Virus record (IMG/VR): IMGVR_UViG_3300043543_000230
Span: 1 to 23,503 of that record
From: a virus
Direction: 5' to 3' (one strand)
Length of the DNA: 23,503 bases
In this document: positions 8,305-15,561 of the stretch, one piece after another
Position numbering within the stretch: the stretch's first letter is position 1
Layout of the letters: the number at the start of each line of letters is the position of its first letter
The notes under the pieces: generated by a model
The model's input: the letters and a program-made list of their open reading frames with translations, nothing else
Databases searched by the model: none
Told to the model about the DNA's origin: nothing
Translations under genes and position numbers: made by a program

Positions 8305-8317
8305 AAGGGAGGTGATC
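8305..8317 (+). promoter_or_regulatory. Near-perfect Shine-Dalgarno for the Bbp16-like gene
   Basis: AAGGGAGGTGATC contains ten consecutive bases (GGAGGTGATC) complementary to the 16S rRNA 3' end. It ends two bases before ATG 8320. It is the best ribosome site in the window. Confidence 0.8.
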
Positions 8318-8319
8318 CG

Positions 8320-8751
8320 ATGATCTTCGATCAAGAGAACCTGTTCAGCGACCGCCAGTCGGTGGTCGGTAGCAATGGTGCGACCATCAATTCGACGAAC
8401 ACTATCGATCTCGGCGAGGCGACGTTCAATCGTGATGTGGGGCTGGCGAATGTTCCGCTGCGGGTGCAGGTTGTGGAGGATGTGGCGGGCTCTGGTTCGT
8501 CTTTGACTGTCGAAGTCGAGACTTCGAACGCCGAGAACTTCAGTTCCAGTGCCGTCATTGCAACTACACCTGCTGTGCCCGTAGCGTCGCTGAAGGCGGG
8601 CTACGTCTTCCCGGAATTGCAACTGCCCATCGGCTCGACCCGACGTTACGTGCGATTGCGCTACAAGATTACTGGCGCTGCTACGACCGCCGGCAAGGTG
8701 ACCGCGGGCGTTGTTCACGGCCACGATTTCAGTCGCTATCGGGCTCTCTGA
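8320..8751 (+). CDS. Bbp16-like virion protein (probable capsid decoration protein)
   Basis: A 143-residue beta-rich protein immediately after the capsid gene, the position of Bbp16 in BPP-1. The opening MIFDQENLFSDRQ is the typical start of this family, in which the 'LFSDxQ' segment is conserved. The rest alternates beta strands with Gly/Ser/Thr loops and ends YVRLRYKITGAATTAGKVTAGVVHG. Position and family suggest a protein that decorates or cements the capsid exterior; this is inference from BPP-1-like virions. The strong Shine-Dalgarno implies synthesis at a level comparable to the capsid protein. Confidence 0.8.
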   Translation: MIFDQENLFSDRQSVVGSNGATINSTNTIDLGEATFNRDVGLANVPLRVQVVEDVAGSGSSLTVEVETSNAENFSSSAVIATTPAVPVASLKAGYVFPELQLPIGSTRRYVRLRYKITGAATTAGKVTAGVVHGHDFSRYRAL

Positions 8752-8773
8752 TAGTCGGGTAGGGTGATGACGT

Positions 8774-9379
8774 GTGGCCTCGCCAGTCGACAGTCCGGTC
8801 GCTCTTTGCAATCTTGCGCTCGGGTACGTAGGTAAACCGTTCATCTCGGCGCTGGACGAAAACAGCGCCGAGGCCGCGGCGTGTGCGCTGTACTGGCCGG
8901 TGGCGCGGCAGACATTGCTGCAAGTTAGCCTGTGGACGTTCGCGTTGCGGCGCATTGTTTTGGCGCAGATCGAGAACGACTTCCCGACTGCCTACTCCTA
9001 CGCTTATGCTTATCCAGTCAATGCCCTGCGCATCGTCCGTTTGTTCCCCGCCGATCGTCCCGTACGCCGGCGCGGTCTCCCCGAGCCTGACTTCGAGGTC
9101 CGCGAGGGTAAGATCTACACGTTCGAGCCGGCCGTTGCCGCTGAGGTTCTTGTTGATTTAGAGGACGTCACTCAGTACCCGGCACTGTTCGTCCAGGCTC
9201 TCAGCTATCACTTGGCTGAGTTCCTGGCTCGCGTTCTCGTGCGCGCGCCGGCGCTCGCGCGCGAGATGGCGACGTTCCGTGACACCGCGCTGGCTGCAGC
9301 CGTGGCAGCCGACGCGGCGCAAGACATGAAGAGCTATCTGCAAGAGCCTCCGGACGATTACAGCGACGTGCGGAGGTAG
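8774..9379 (+). CDS. Tail tubular protein A-like head-tail adaptor
   Basis: A 201-residue protein starting at GTG 8774 (MASPVDSPVALCNLAL...). The N-terminal pattern, CNLAL then a Gly, then ISALDENSAEA, then a block with Cys-x-x-x-Tyr and ARQTLLQVSLWTFALRR, is the hallmark of the T7 gp11/P22 gp4-like adaptor family. It is followed by YAYAYPVNALRIVRLF, also typical. These proteins form the ring that attaches the tail nozzle to the portal after packaging. The upstream AGGGTGATGA is only a weak ribosome site, 22 bases after the previous stop. Gene order (capsid, decoration, adaptor, nozzle) agrees. Confidence 0.85.
   Translation: MASPVDSPVALCNLALGYVGKPFISALDENSAEAAACALYWPVARQTLLQVSLWTFALRRIVLAQIENDFPTAYSYAYAYPVNALRIVRLFPADRPVRRRGLPEPDFEVREGKIYTFEPAVAAEVLVDLEDVTQYPALFVQALSYHLAEFLARVLVRAPALAREMATFRDTALAAAVAADAAQDMKSYLQEPPDDYSDVRR
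9371..9377 (+). promoter_or_regulatory. Ribosome binding site for the tail nozzle gene
   Basis: CGGAGGT overlaps the end of the adaptor gene and lies four bases before GTG 9382, fixing that start. Confidence 0.65.
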
Positions 9380-9381
9380 TC

Positions 9382-11709
9382 GTGGCCTTCCGGACGCTAC
9401 ACAGCAACTTCACTGCCGGCGAGCTGGCCCCGGCTGTTTGGGCACGGGCCGACTTGCCGAAGTATGCGCAAGGCGCCAAGGAGCTGCGTAACTTGCTTGT
9501 TCGCCCGCAGGGCGGCGTCACGTCGCGCCCCGGGACGCAGTATGTCGCTGAAATCCCGGGGCCGCTCGATGTTCCGTTTCAGCTCATGCCGTTCACGATC
9601 GCGGCCAGCGAGAGTTATGTGTTGTGCTGGGGCGACGAGCGGCTGTTCATCGTGCGGGACGGCGGGCTCGTTGCGCAAGCTAGCACTTCGCGTACGGTGA
9701 CGGTGTCGACTGTAAATGGCTATGCGAAATGCTCGCTGACTTCGCACGGGTTCGCAGCCAATGCATTGGTGTTCGTCGACCAAACTTCCGACCTCGGGCT
9801 CGATAGGTGCTTGTTTCGGGTCGAGCTGGATGGATCGAATGCATTCTGGCTACGAACGGTTCCTGGCAACGTTCGTGCACTTCGAGGTGATCTGCCTAAT
9901 ACCACGGCGCGGGTGACCGCGATCTATTCGGTGACGTCTCCGTATCCCGCGTCGGCCCTGCCTGTCTTCCTCGCGCGAGATCAAGCCACTGGTTACATCC
10001 TTCACCGCGATTACGCGGTGCGTCGACTACGGAGGCAGGCGGTCGACAATTGGACCCTGACGACTGAGACGTTCGGGCCGTCCATCTCGCCGCCGACGAA
10101 CGTCACCGCCACCCGCGAACAGAACAATGGCTCCAGGACGTACCGGTACGTCGTGTCGGCGGTGGACAATGCTACCGGCGAAGAGAGCTTGCCGAGTGCC
10201 GAAGCGACAGTGCAAAACGCTGGCACCGGTTACAAGAACCGCATTTCGTGGGATGCTGTCAGCGGGGCTGGCCGCTACATCGTCTACAAGTTCGACAACG
10301 GCGTCTTTGGCTATATCGGCGGTACCGACGGCACGTCTTTCGTCGATGACGAAATCACACCTGATACTTCCGATACGCCTCAGAAACTTCTCAATCCGTT
10401 CAATGGTGACAACAACTACCCGGCGTACGGGACTTTCTTCGAGCAGCGCCTCGTGTTGGCTGGCACGCGAGCGGCTGTCGGCGGCGTGTGGATGAGCCAG
10501 ACGGCAAGTCCGCGCAACTTCAACGTGTCGCAGCCGCTCAAAGCGAGCGACGCGATCTCGTTCCGTGTTCGCGCGAACGAGATCACCGAGCTGACTGGCG
10601 TCATCCCGATGGACAAGTTGGTGCTGTTGACCGCCAGCGGCGCTTGGACTGTGCGAGGCGGGGATCAGCAAGAGTACTTGACGCCGCGAAATGTCGTGCT
10701 GCGGCCGTTGCTCACCCGCGGTGCGGCTGAAGTGCCGCCTTTGTTGATCGGCGACGTGGTGCTCTACGCTACGCGTGGCGGGCGCGAGCTGCGAGACCTG
10801 AGCCTAACGCGCGACGTAACGAGCATCGACCTGACCATCCTTGCACGGCATCTGTTCGATGGCCGTTCGATCCGGGCTATGGCCTATCAACAGTCGCCGT
10901 TCAGTGTGGTGTGGGTTGTGTTCGATGACGGCAAAGTCGCCGCAATGACCTTCATGCCCGAGCACCAAATTTGGGCTTGGTCGTCTATTGAATTCGGTGG
11001 AACCGACGTCTTCGTCGAGAGTGTGGCAGCTGTCCCGGAGGCGCGCGGCGACGCCGTGTACTTCTTGCTGCGGCGTCGTGTGAACGGTATCATGCGCCGT
11101 TACATCGAGCGGCTGATTGATCTTTGGCCAACAGTTACCGTGCCGGCCGACGCATCCTACGAGCGCGACAGATACGCGTACGCCGATCTGGCTTCGTTTC
11201 TCGATTGTAGTCGGCGTTATGTGTTGATCGATCCGACCGGGTCCATCGATGGGCTGCATCACCTCGAAGGTGAGCGTGTAGCGGTTGTGGCCGACGGCGA
11301 GGTGTTCACTGATCTGGCGGTGATCAACGGCACTATCGAGTTGCCGATCTCGGCGCGTGTAATAGACGTGGGCTATCCTTTCATGCGGCGGCTGCGTACG
11401 CTCGACTTGGATCTCGGCTCCGTGGCCGACGTCGGCACCGTGCTGAACCGCCACAAGACCGCAGTCGATGTGCATGTACTCGTTGAAGCATCTCGGGGTT
11501 TTCGATTGGGTTACGAGGCGCCGACGCGCGTGCAATGGGCCGGTCAACCGTCGCTGGCGCCGAGCGGTGATCCGATGCTCTACAGCGGCTACGTGAGGTT
11601 GACGCCGTGGTGGGACTGGGTGCCGGGCGGTAATCTGATAATCGAACAGCCGGAGCCGCTTCCACTTACGATCGGCGCAATTCTTGTCGATTGGGAGATT
11701 GCCGCATGA
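9382..11709 (+). CDS. Tail tubular protein B-like nozzle protein
   Basis: A 775-residue protein from GTG 9382. The opening (TLHSNFTAGELAPAVWAR, LPKYAQGAKELRNLLVRPQGGVTSRPGTQYVAEI) is the standard start of T7 gp12-like tail proteins. Residues about 237-333 form a fibronectin-III-like beta domain, beginning PPTNVTAT with 'YRYVVSAVD' and 'ISWDAVSGAGRYIVYK'; such an insert is usual in this family. Further family motifs are FFEQRLVLAGT, PRNFNVSQPL, VRANEITELTGVIPMDKLVLLTASGAW and VTSIDLTILARHLF. The protein makes the distal tail tube (nozzle) through which DNA and internal proteins pass. Normal length, no frameshift. Confidence 0.9.
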   Translation: MAFRTLHSNFTAGELAPAVWARADLPKYAQGAKELRNLLVRPQGGVTSRPGTQYVAEIPGPLDVPFQLMPFTIAASESYVLCWGDERLFIVRDGGLVAQASTSRTVTVSTVNGYAKCSLTSHGFAANALVFVDQTSDLGLDRCLFRVELDGSNAFWLRTVPGNVRALRGDLPNTTARVTAIYSVTSPYPASALPVFLARDQATGYILHRDYAVRRLRRQAVDNWTLTTETFGPSISPPTNVTATREQNNGSRTYRYVVSAVDNATGEESLPSAEATVQNAGTGYKNRISWDAVSGAGRYIVYKFDNGVFGYIGGTDGTSFVDDEITPDTSDTPQKLLNPFNGDNNYPAYGTFFEQRLVLAGTRAAVGGVWMSQTASPRNFNVSQPLKASDAISFRVRANEITELTGVIPMDKLVLLTASGAWTVRGGDQQEYLTPRNVVLRPLLTRGAAEVPPLLIGDVVLYATRGGRELRDLSLTRDVTSIDLTILARHLFDGRSIRAMAYQQSPFSVVWVVFDDGKVAAMTFMPEHQIWAWSSIEFGGTDVFVESVAAVPEARGDAVYFLLRRRVNGIMRRYIERLIDLWPTVTVPADASYERDRYAYADLASFLDCSRRYVLIDPTGSIDGLHHLEGERVAVVADGEVFTDLAVINGTIELPISARVIDVGYPFMRRLRTLDLDLGSVADVGTVLNRHKTAVDVHVLVEASRGFRLGYEAPTRVQWAGQPSLAPSGDPMLYSGYVRLTPWWDWVPGGNLIIEQPEPLPLTIGAILVDWEIAA

Positions 11710-12179
11710 TGCCTGTCATCATGCCCTACGACCCGCGCCTCGCAGCGTCTTTGGCCGATCGATTGCGGGCGTCGGATCGGCAGGAGCTCGCTTTGATCGC
11801 AGGCGTCAGCCCGCGCGAGGCATTTGCGGAAATCGAGAGCGAGCCGGGCGAGGCGTGGCTGGCGTGTGTCGGCGGCGTCCCCGTGGCTGCGTTCGGGTGC
11901 GCGGCCGGCTGGTTGGGCCGGATCGGCACGCCGTGGTTTCTCGCGGCTCCTGAAGTCCAACGTTATCCGGTTTCTCTGGTTCGTATTTCGATAGGTGTTG
12001 TCGAGCGGTGGCGGCGTGCCTATCTGCTATTGGAGAACTATTGCGCCGCTGACCGTTGCGAGACAATAAACTGGCTGCGTCGTCTCGGCTTTTCGTTCGA
12101 CGAACCGGTTCGTCTGCCGGGGGGCGGTCGGGTCAGGCGCTTTTGGCTGCAAGGAGGCGCGGTGTGTGTGCTCCAGTGA
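11706..12179 (+). CDS. GNAT acetyltransferase-like protein at the T7 gp13 position
   Basis: About 157 residues from ATG 11706, which overlaps the upstream stop (ATGATG) and has GGGAG at 11693-11697. The core layout is an N-terminal helix pair, a beta pair (GEAWLACVGGVPVAAFGCAAG), then GTPWFLAAPEV, a long helix with VVERWRRAYLLLENYC, and a final NWLRRLGFSFDEPVRL. That last block is the familiar GNAT ending and is typical of the phage proteins that sit between tail protein B and gp14. The acetyl-CoA pyrophosphate loop (Q/R-x-x-G-x-G/A) is not evident, so it may be inactive and serve in virion assembly. It overlaps the next gene by 16 bases. Confidence 0.75.
   Translation: MMPVIMPYDPRLAASLADRLRASDRQELALIAGVSPREAFAEIESEPGEAWLACVGGVPVAAFGCAAGWLGRIGTPWFLAAPEVQRYPVSLVRISIGVVERWRRAYLLLENYCAADRCETINWLRRLGFSFDEPVRLPGGGRVRRFWLQGGAVCVLQ
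12151..12157 (+). promoter_or_regulatory. Ribosome binding site for the gp14-like gene
   Basis: AAGGAGG is six bases before GTG 12164, inside the end of the GNAT-like gene. It selects the MCAPV start rather than the more upstream open frame beginning at 12056. Confidence 0.7.
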
Positions 12180-12727
12180 CGGCACTCTTGGTCGGCAGTA
12201 TGGTCACGTCTACGATTGGCAGCATGCTCACGGCGCAATCGCAGGCGGCCGCCGCGCGCTATCAGGCGCAGGTGGCTACAGCCAATGCTGCCTACGCCGA
12301 ACAGCGCGCGCTGGATGCGATAGAGCGCGGGGCCGAGCGCGTCCAAGCGCTGCGGCGCGAAGGTGCTCAGGTGTTTGGCGAGCAAGTGGCCAGTCTCGCG
12401 GCCGGTAACGTCGACCTCGGACATGGCTCGCCGCTGGATTTGCTCGTTGAGACCCGCACGGGCATCGAGCTGGATACGCTGCGCGAGCGTCGCAATGCGC
12501 TCTTGGAGGCCGAGGATTATCGCCGGCAGGGTTGGAGCTATCGCGCTGAAAGTGTGCTCTCGACGGCTACTGCGCGTAACGCGCTCCGAGCTGGGCTGTT
12601 CACAACCGCAGGCGAGTTCATGACCGGTGCGGCTCGCATCGCGCGGTATCAGGCTTTGCAGGCTGAGCGGGCGCGTACTGACGCACCCGTGACCCGAGTG
12701 CGGCTGTTCGGGCTCGACGCGCCATGA
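12164..12727 (+). CDS. Internal virion (ejection) protein, T7 gp14-like
   Basis: A 187-residue protein. The reading frame is open from 12056, but GTG 12164 with AAGGAGG at 12151-12157 gives an N-terminus MCAPVTALLVGSM, matching the MC-start of T7 gp14. Residues about 5-28 are a hydrophobic Ala/Gly/Ser-rich helix that could insert in a membrane. A long helical part rich in Ala and Gln follows. The motif AAGNVDLGHGSPLDLLVETRTGIELD around residues 77-100, with the Gly-Ser/Asp pair, is characteristic of the gp14-type family. These proteins leave the capsid first and help build the trans-envelope channel. Its only cysteine is residue 2. The stop overlaps the next start in an ATGA. Confidence 0.82.
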   Translation: MCAPVTALLVGSMVTSTIGSMLTAQSQAAAARYQAQVATANAAYAEQRALDAIERGAERVQALRREGAQVFGEQVASLAAGNVDLGHGSPLDLLVETRTGIELDTLRERRNALLEAEDYRRQGWSYRAESVLSTATARNALRAGLFTTAGEFMTGAARIARYQALQAERARTDAPVTRVRLFGLDAP

Positions 12728-15561
12728 CCCGCCAGCGCTACGTCGAACAGGTCTTCAGCCGCCCCTCGCCGCAGGAAGACCTGCGGGTGCAAGTGTCGCC
12801 GGCCGCGTTCGGCGCGCAGGTTGGACAAGCACTTGTCGATACCGGGCAAGCACTCGGCGAGGTTGCCGATGTCACGGCTCAAATCGAGGCGCTCACTAAC
12901 GAGACGTTGGCACGAGAGGCCGCAGTCAAATTCAGTAAGGCCGCAGCTGATGTATTGCACGGCCAGGATGGTTACTTGCAGCTGACTGGTACGGCTGCGT
13001 TGGGCCGGCGTGGTGACTATCAGCGGCGTATCGATGAGCTTCGCGGTCGTCTGGCGCAGGATCTACCGGCCGGTGCGCGGCGTGTGTACGACCGCCTGAC
13101 GGAACCGCGTGCGCTCGCGTATTACGAGCACTTGGTGCGCCACGAAGCCGACCAATTGAAGGTCGCGACGAACGCCAATTTGTCCGCGGCGGTGGCCAAC
13201 TCGGTGGAAGACGCCGTGCGCGCGCGAGCTGATCCGGCCCTGTTTCAGTGGCATCTCGACGAAGCCCTTCAGTCACTTGATCGGTTCGCCGAGTTGAACG
13301 GCCTGCCGCCCGAGGAACGCGACTTGAAGCGCCGCGAGTTGGTGTCCAGTACCTACTTGCAGGCGATCATGGCTACTGCCGATGAACCGGGCGGGGCGCC
13401 GGTTGCGGCGGCCATGGCACGGCGCGCAACCGACAAGTTGACCGTTGCCGATCGGCAGAAACTGGACCGGATTTTGGGGCCGACCCTGCGGCGCGGCGAG
13501 GCTGCGGCATTTTTGGAGCGGTTCGCCCGTTCGCCGTCCGCTGCTTACCATTCGGGCGGTCCGCGTGATGGCTATACCGACGCCGTCGCGCGACTTCTCG
13601 GCGAGCCGTTCGCGTTGCCGCCTGGCTCGCCGGCGGTTGCCCGTGCGGTCTACGATGAGTTCGTACGGTTGGGGCTCCCGCACGCCGTAGCTCGTGCACT
13701 GACGGCCGAGGCGTATCGCGAGAACAGGTTGAACCCGAACTACATGTTCGGTGATCACATCGATGCAAAGAACATGGCAACCAACACCGGGTTGTTTTCG
13801 TGGCAGGGCGACCGCCGCGAGCGGCTCTTGGCGTGGCTGCGCGAGCGCGGGCACATCGACGAACACGGCCGTATCAAGCAAACACGTGATGCTTTGCGCG
13901 CGCAGGTCGAGTTCGCCGTTACCGAGTTGCTCAGTCGGCCTGACGCTGACGCATTCATGGGGCGCTTGAACGAGGCGAAGACGGACGACGAATTGGCCGA
14001 GTTGCTCGGTCGCGAGTACATCAAATGGGCCGTAGACGATCCGCAGTATCGCGAGCGCGGCCTGCGTGCTGTTCGTATCGGCCGCGAGCTTGTCGACCTG
14101 GCCAACGACCCGGCTATGCTCGGCGTCGAGCCGACGCCCGAGAACCGTTTCTTGATCGAACGGTTCGGCGCGTCCGAGGGATCGGCTATGATCACCGCCG
14201 AGCCGGGTACTCCCGTCGAGAGCATTCTGGGCGAGGCCGAGGCCGAGCGACGCGGGCTGACAGGGTTGACGGTCGGCTATGTGCGCCGCCGTGTGGCGGA
14301 GTTGTTCGGCGCACCATCGGCGCCGGTGTCGAGCGGCAGGCCCTTCGATTATGCCGCCGCTGCGCGCGCCATCGACGGGATCCAAGATCCGGAGCTTCGC
14401 CGGCTGGCGTGGGACGAGCTGACCGCTCGCTACAGGCGCGATACGTTTGCCCGCGAGCAAGAGCGGCAAGATATGCTCGACAGCATCTGGCAACGGCTGG
14501 TTGCCGGCGAAGAAGTCAAGCTGACGGCTGCGCAACAGATGCTGTTGGGCGCCGAGGGGGTTGCCGCGGTTAATAAGTTGATCGAAAGGATGCGAGAGGG
14601 ACCATCCACCTCTGATATTCGCGTCTACACGCAACTCCGTAAGATGGCGTTCGAAGAGCCGGAGAAGTTCTTGTTGGTCGACCTTTTGGAACATCGGTCG
14701 CACGGGTCGTTGTCCGACCAAGATTATCGTGAGCTGCATGATCTGCAACTTCGACTGCGCGCAGGTAAAGAAGCGCATCAACGTGAGCGGCAAGCCGACA
14801 TCAGCGCCAAGGCTATGTTGGAGCGCGTGAAAGCGTACGCGACGCATAAGCTCAAGTTCAACCCGCTCGGCACAGATAAAGAGGATATGAAGCACTCCCG
14901 AAAGGCGGAGCTGTTCTTGAAAGAGTTCACCAAGTTGATCGAAGCCGAAAGTTCGCAGAAACAGAAGCGCGAGTGGACAGACTTGGAGTTGATGCAGTTG
15001 GTGGATAAGTTAACTATGAAGGTGCGGACGCGGCAAGGCGAGATGGAAATGTATCTCGCAGACTACCAGCGCCGTCCCGGCGATATCGTCGAGTTGGCGC
15101 CTTTTACGGCTGAACAGTTCGGTGCGACGGCGATTGAAGCCGCGAGAGCGGCGTTGGCGCAGATCCCGCTTCACTCGACGGTGAAGAAGGATGACTTTCT
15201 GTCGCAAGACGTAGTCGTGCGGCATTTGAACAACATCCGGCGTGTACGCGAGTGGTTGCAGCACAATCCGTCGCCTACGAAGGAAGACGCGTTCGAGTTC
15301 GCGCCGCGGCTCGACATTGACCCGAGCATGGATTTGCCCGAGGGACTATTCGCCGAGGTGCCGCCAGCATCTTTGGTTCAGAAACTCGTTGACGCGGCCC
15401 AAAGCGTGTTTTCGTCTGGTTCTAGTGACAAACAGAAGTACGTCTATTTTGATGACAGCGGTCAAAAAGTAGAACTGCAAGTCCCGGAAGGTATCGAGCG
15501 TCTCAAACGATACTGGGTGCTGTTCTATTTGAGTGTGCTGCGGGGAGGCCAAGTATGGTAG
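12724..15561 (+). CDS. Internal virion (ejection) protein, gp15-like, with tail-lysozyme domain
   Basis: A 945-residue, mainly helical and charged protein between the gp14-like and giant proteins, the position of T7 gp15. Residues about 315-380 contain AEAYRENRLNPN (328-339), then NTGLFSWQGDRRERLLAWL. This is the pattern of phage tail-lysozyme domains, with a Glu in the first motif (E329 or E333 as the likely catalytic residue) and a 'G-L-F-x-W-x-G-x-R' block. Such domains cut peptidoglycan so the ejected proteins can cross the wall. The rest (400-930) is helical with no domain I recognise. The C-terminus YWVLFYLSVLRGG is hydrophobic. There is no cysteine at all. The stop overlaps the next start by seven bases (ATGGTAG). 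Confidence 0.82.
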   Translation: MTRQRYVEQVFSRPSPQEDLRVQVSPAAFGAQVGQALVDTGQALGEVADVTAQIEALTNETLAREAAVKFSKAAADVLHGQDGYLQLTGTAALGRRGDYQRRIDELRGRLAQDLPAGARRVYDRLTEPRALAYYEHLVRHEADQLKVATNANLSAAVANSVEDAVRARADPALFQWHLDEALQSLDRFAELNGLPPEERDLKRRELVSSTYLQAIMATADEPGGAPVAAAMARRATDKLTVADRQKLDRILGPTLRRGEAAAFLERFARSPSAAYHSGGPRDGYTDAVARLLGEPFALPPGSPAVARAVYDEFVRLGLPHAVARALTAEAYRENRLNPNYMFGDHIDAKNMATNTGLFSWQGDRRERLLAWLRERGHIDEHGRIKQTRDALRAQVEFAVTELLSRPDADAFMGRLNEAKTDDELAELLGREYIKWAVDDPQYRERGLRAVRIGRELVDLANDPAMLGVEPTPENRFLIERFGASEGSAMITAEPGTPVESILGEAEAERRGLTGLTVGYVRRRVAELFGAPSAPVSSGRPFDYAAAARAIDGIQDPELRRLAWDELTARYRRDTFAREQERQDMLDSIWQRLVAGEEVKLTAAQQMLLGAEGVAAVNKLIERMREGPSTSDIRVYTQLRKMAFEEPEKFLLVDLLEHRSHGSLSDQDYRELHDLQLRLRAGKEAHQRERQADISAKAMLERVKAYATHKLKFNPLGTDKEDMKHSRKAELFLKEFTKLIEAESSQKQKREWTDLELMQLVDKLTMKVRTRQGEMEMYLADYQRRPGDIVELAPFTAEQFGATAIEAARAALAQIPLHSTVKKDDFLSQDVVVRHLNNIRRVREWLQHNPSPTKEDAFEFAPRLDIDPSMDLPEGLFAEVPPASLVQKLVDAAQSVFSSGSSDKQKYVYFDDSGQKVELQVPEGIERLKRYWVLFYLSVLRGGQVW

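Noticed and set aside
7246-8955. Long minus-strand open frame of 569 codons opposite the capsid genes
   Set aside because: It mirrors capsid and Bbp16-like coding DNA, is rich in Arg/His/Leu as expected for a GC-rich antisense frame, has no known motif, and crosses three well-supported genes.
13273-14895. Minus-strand open frame of 540 codons
   Set aside because: Antisense to the 945-residue ejection protein, no motifs, composition of a shadow frame.
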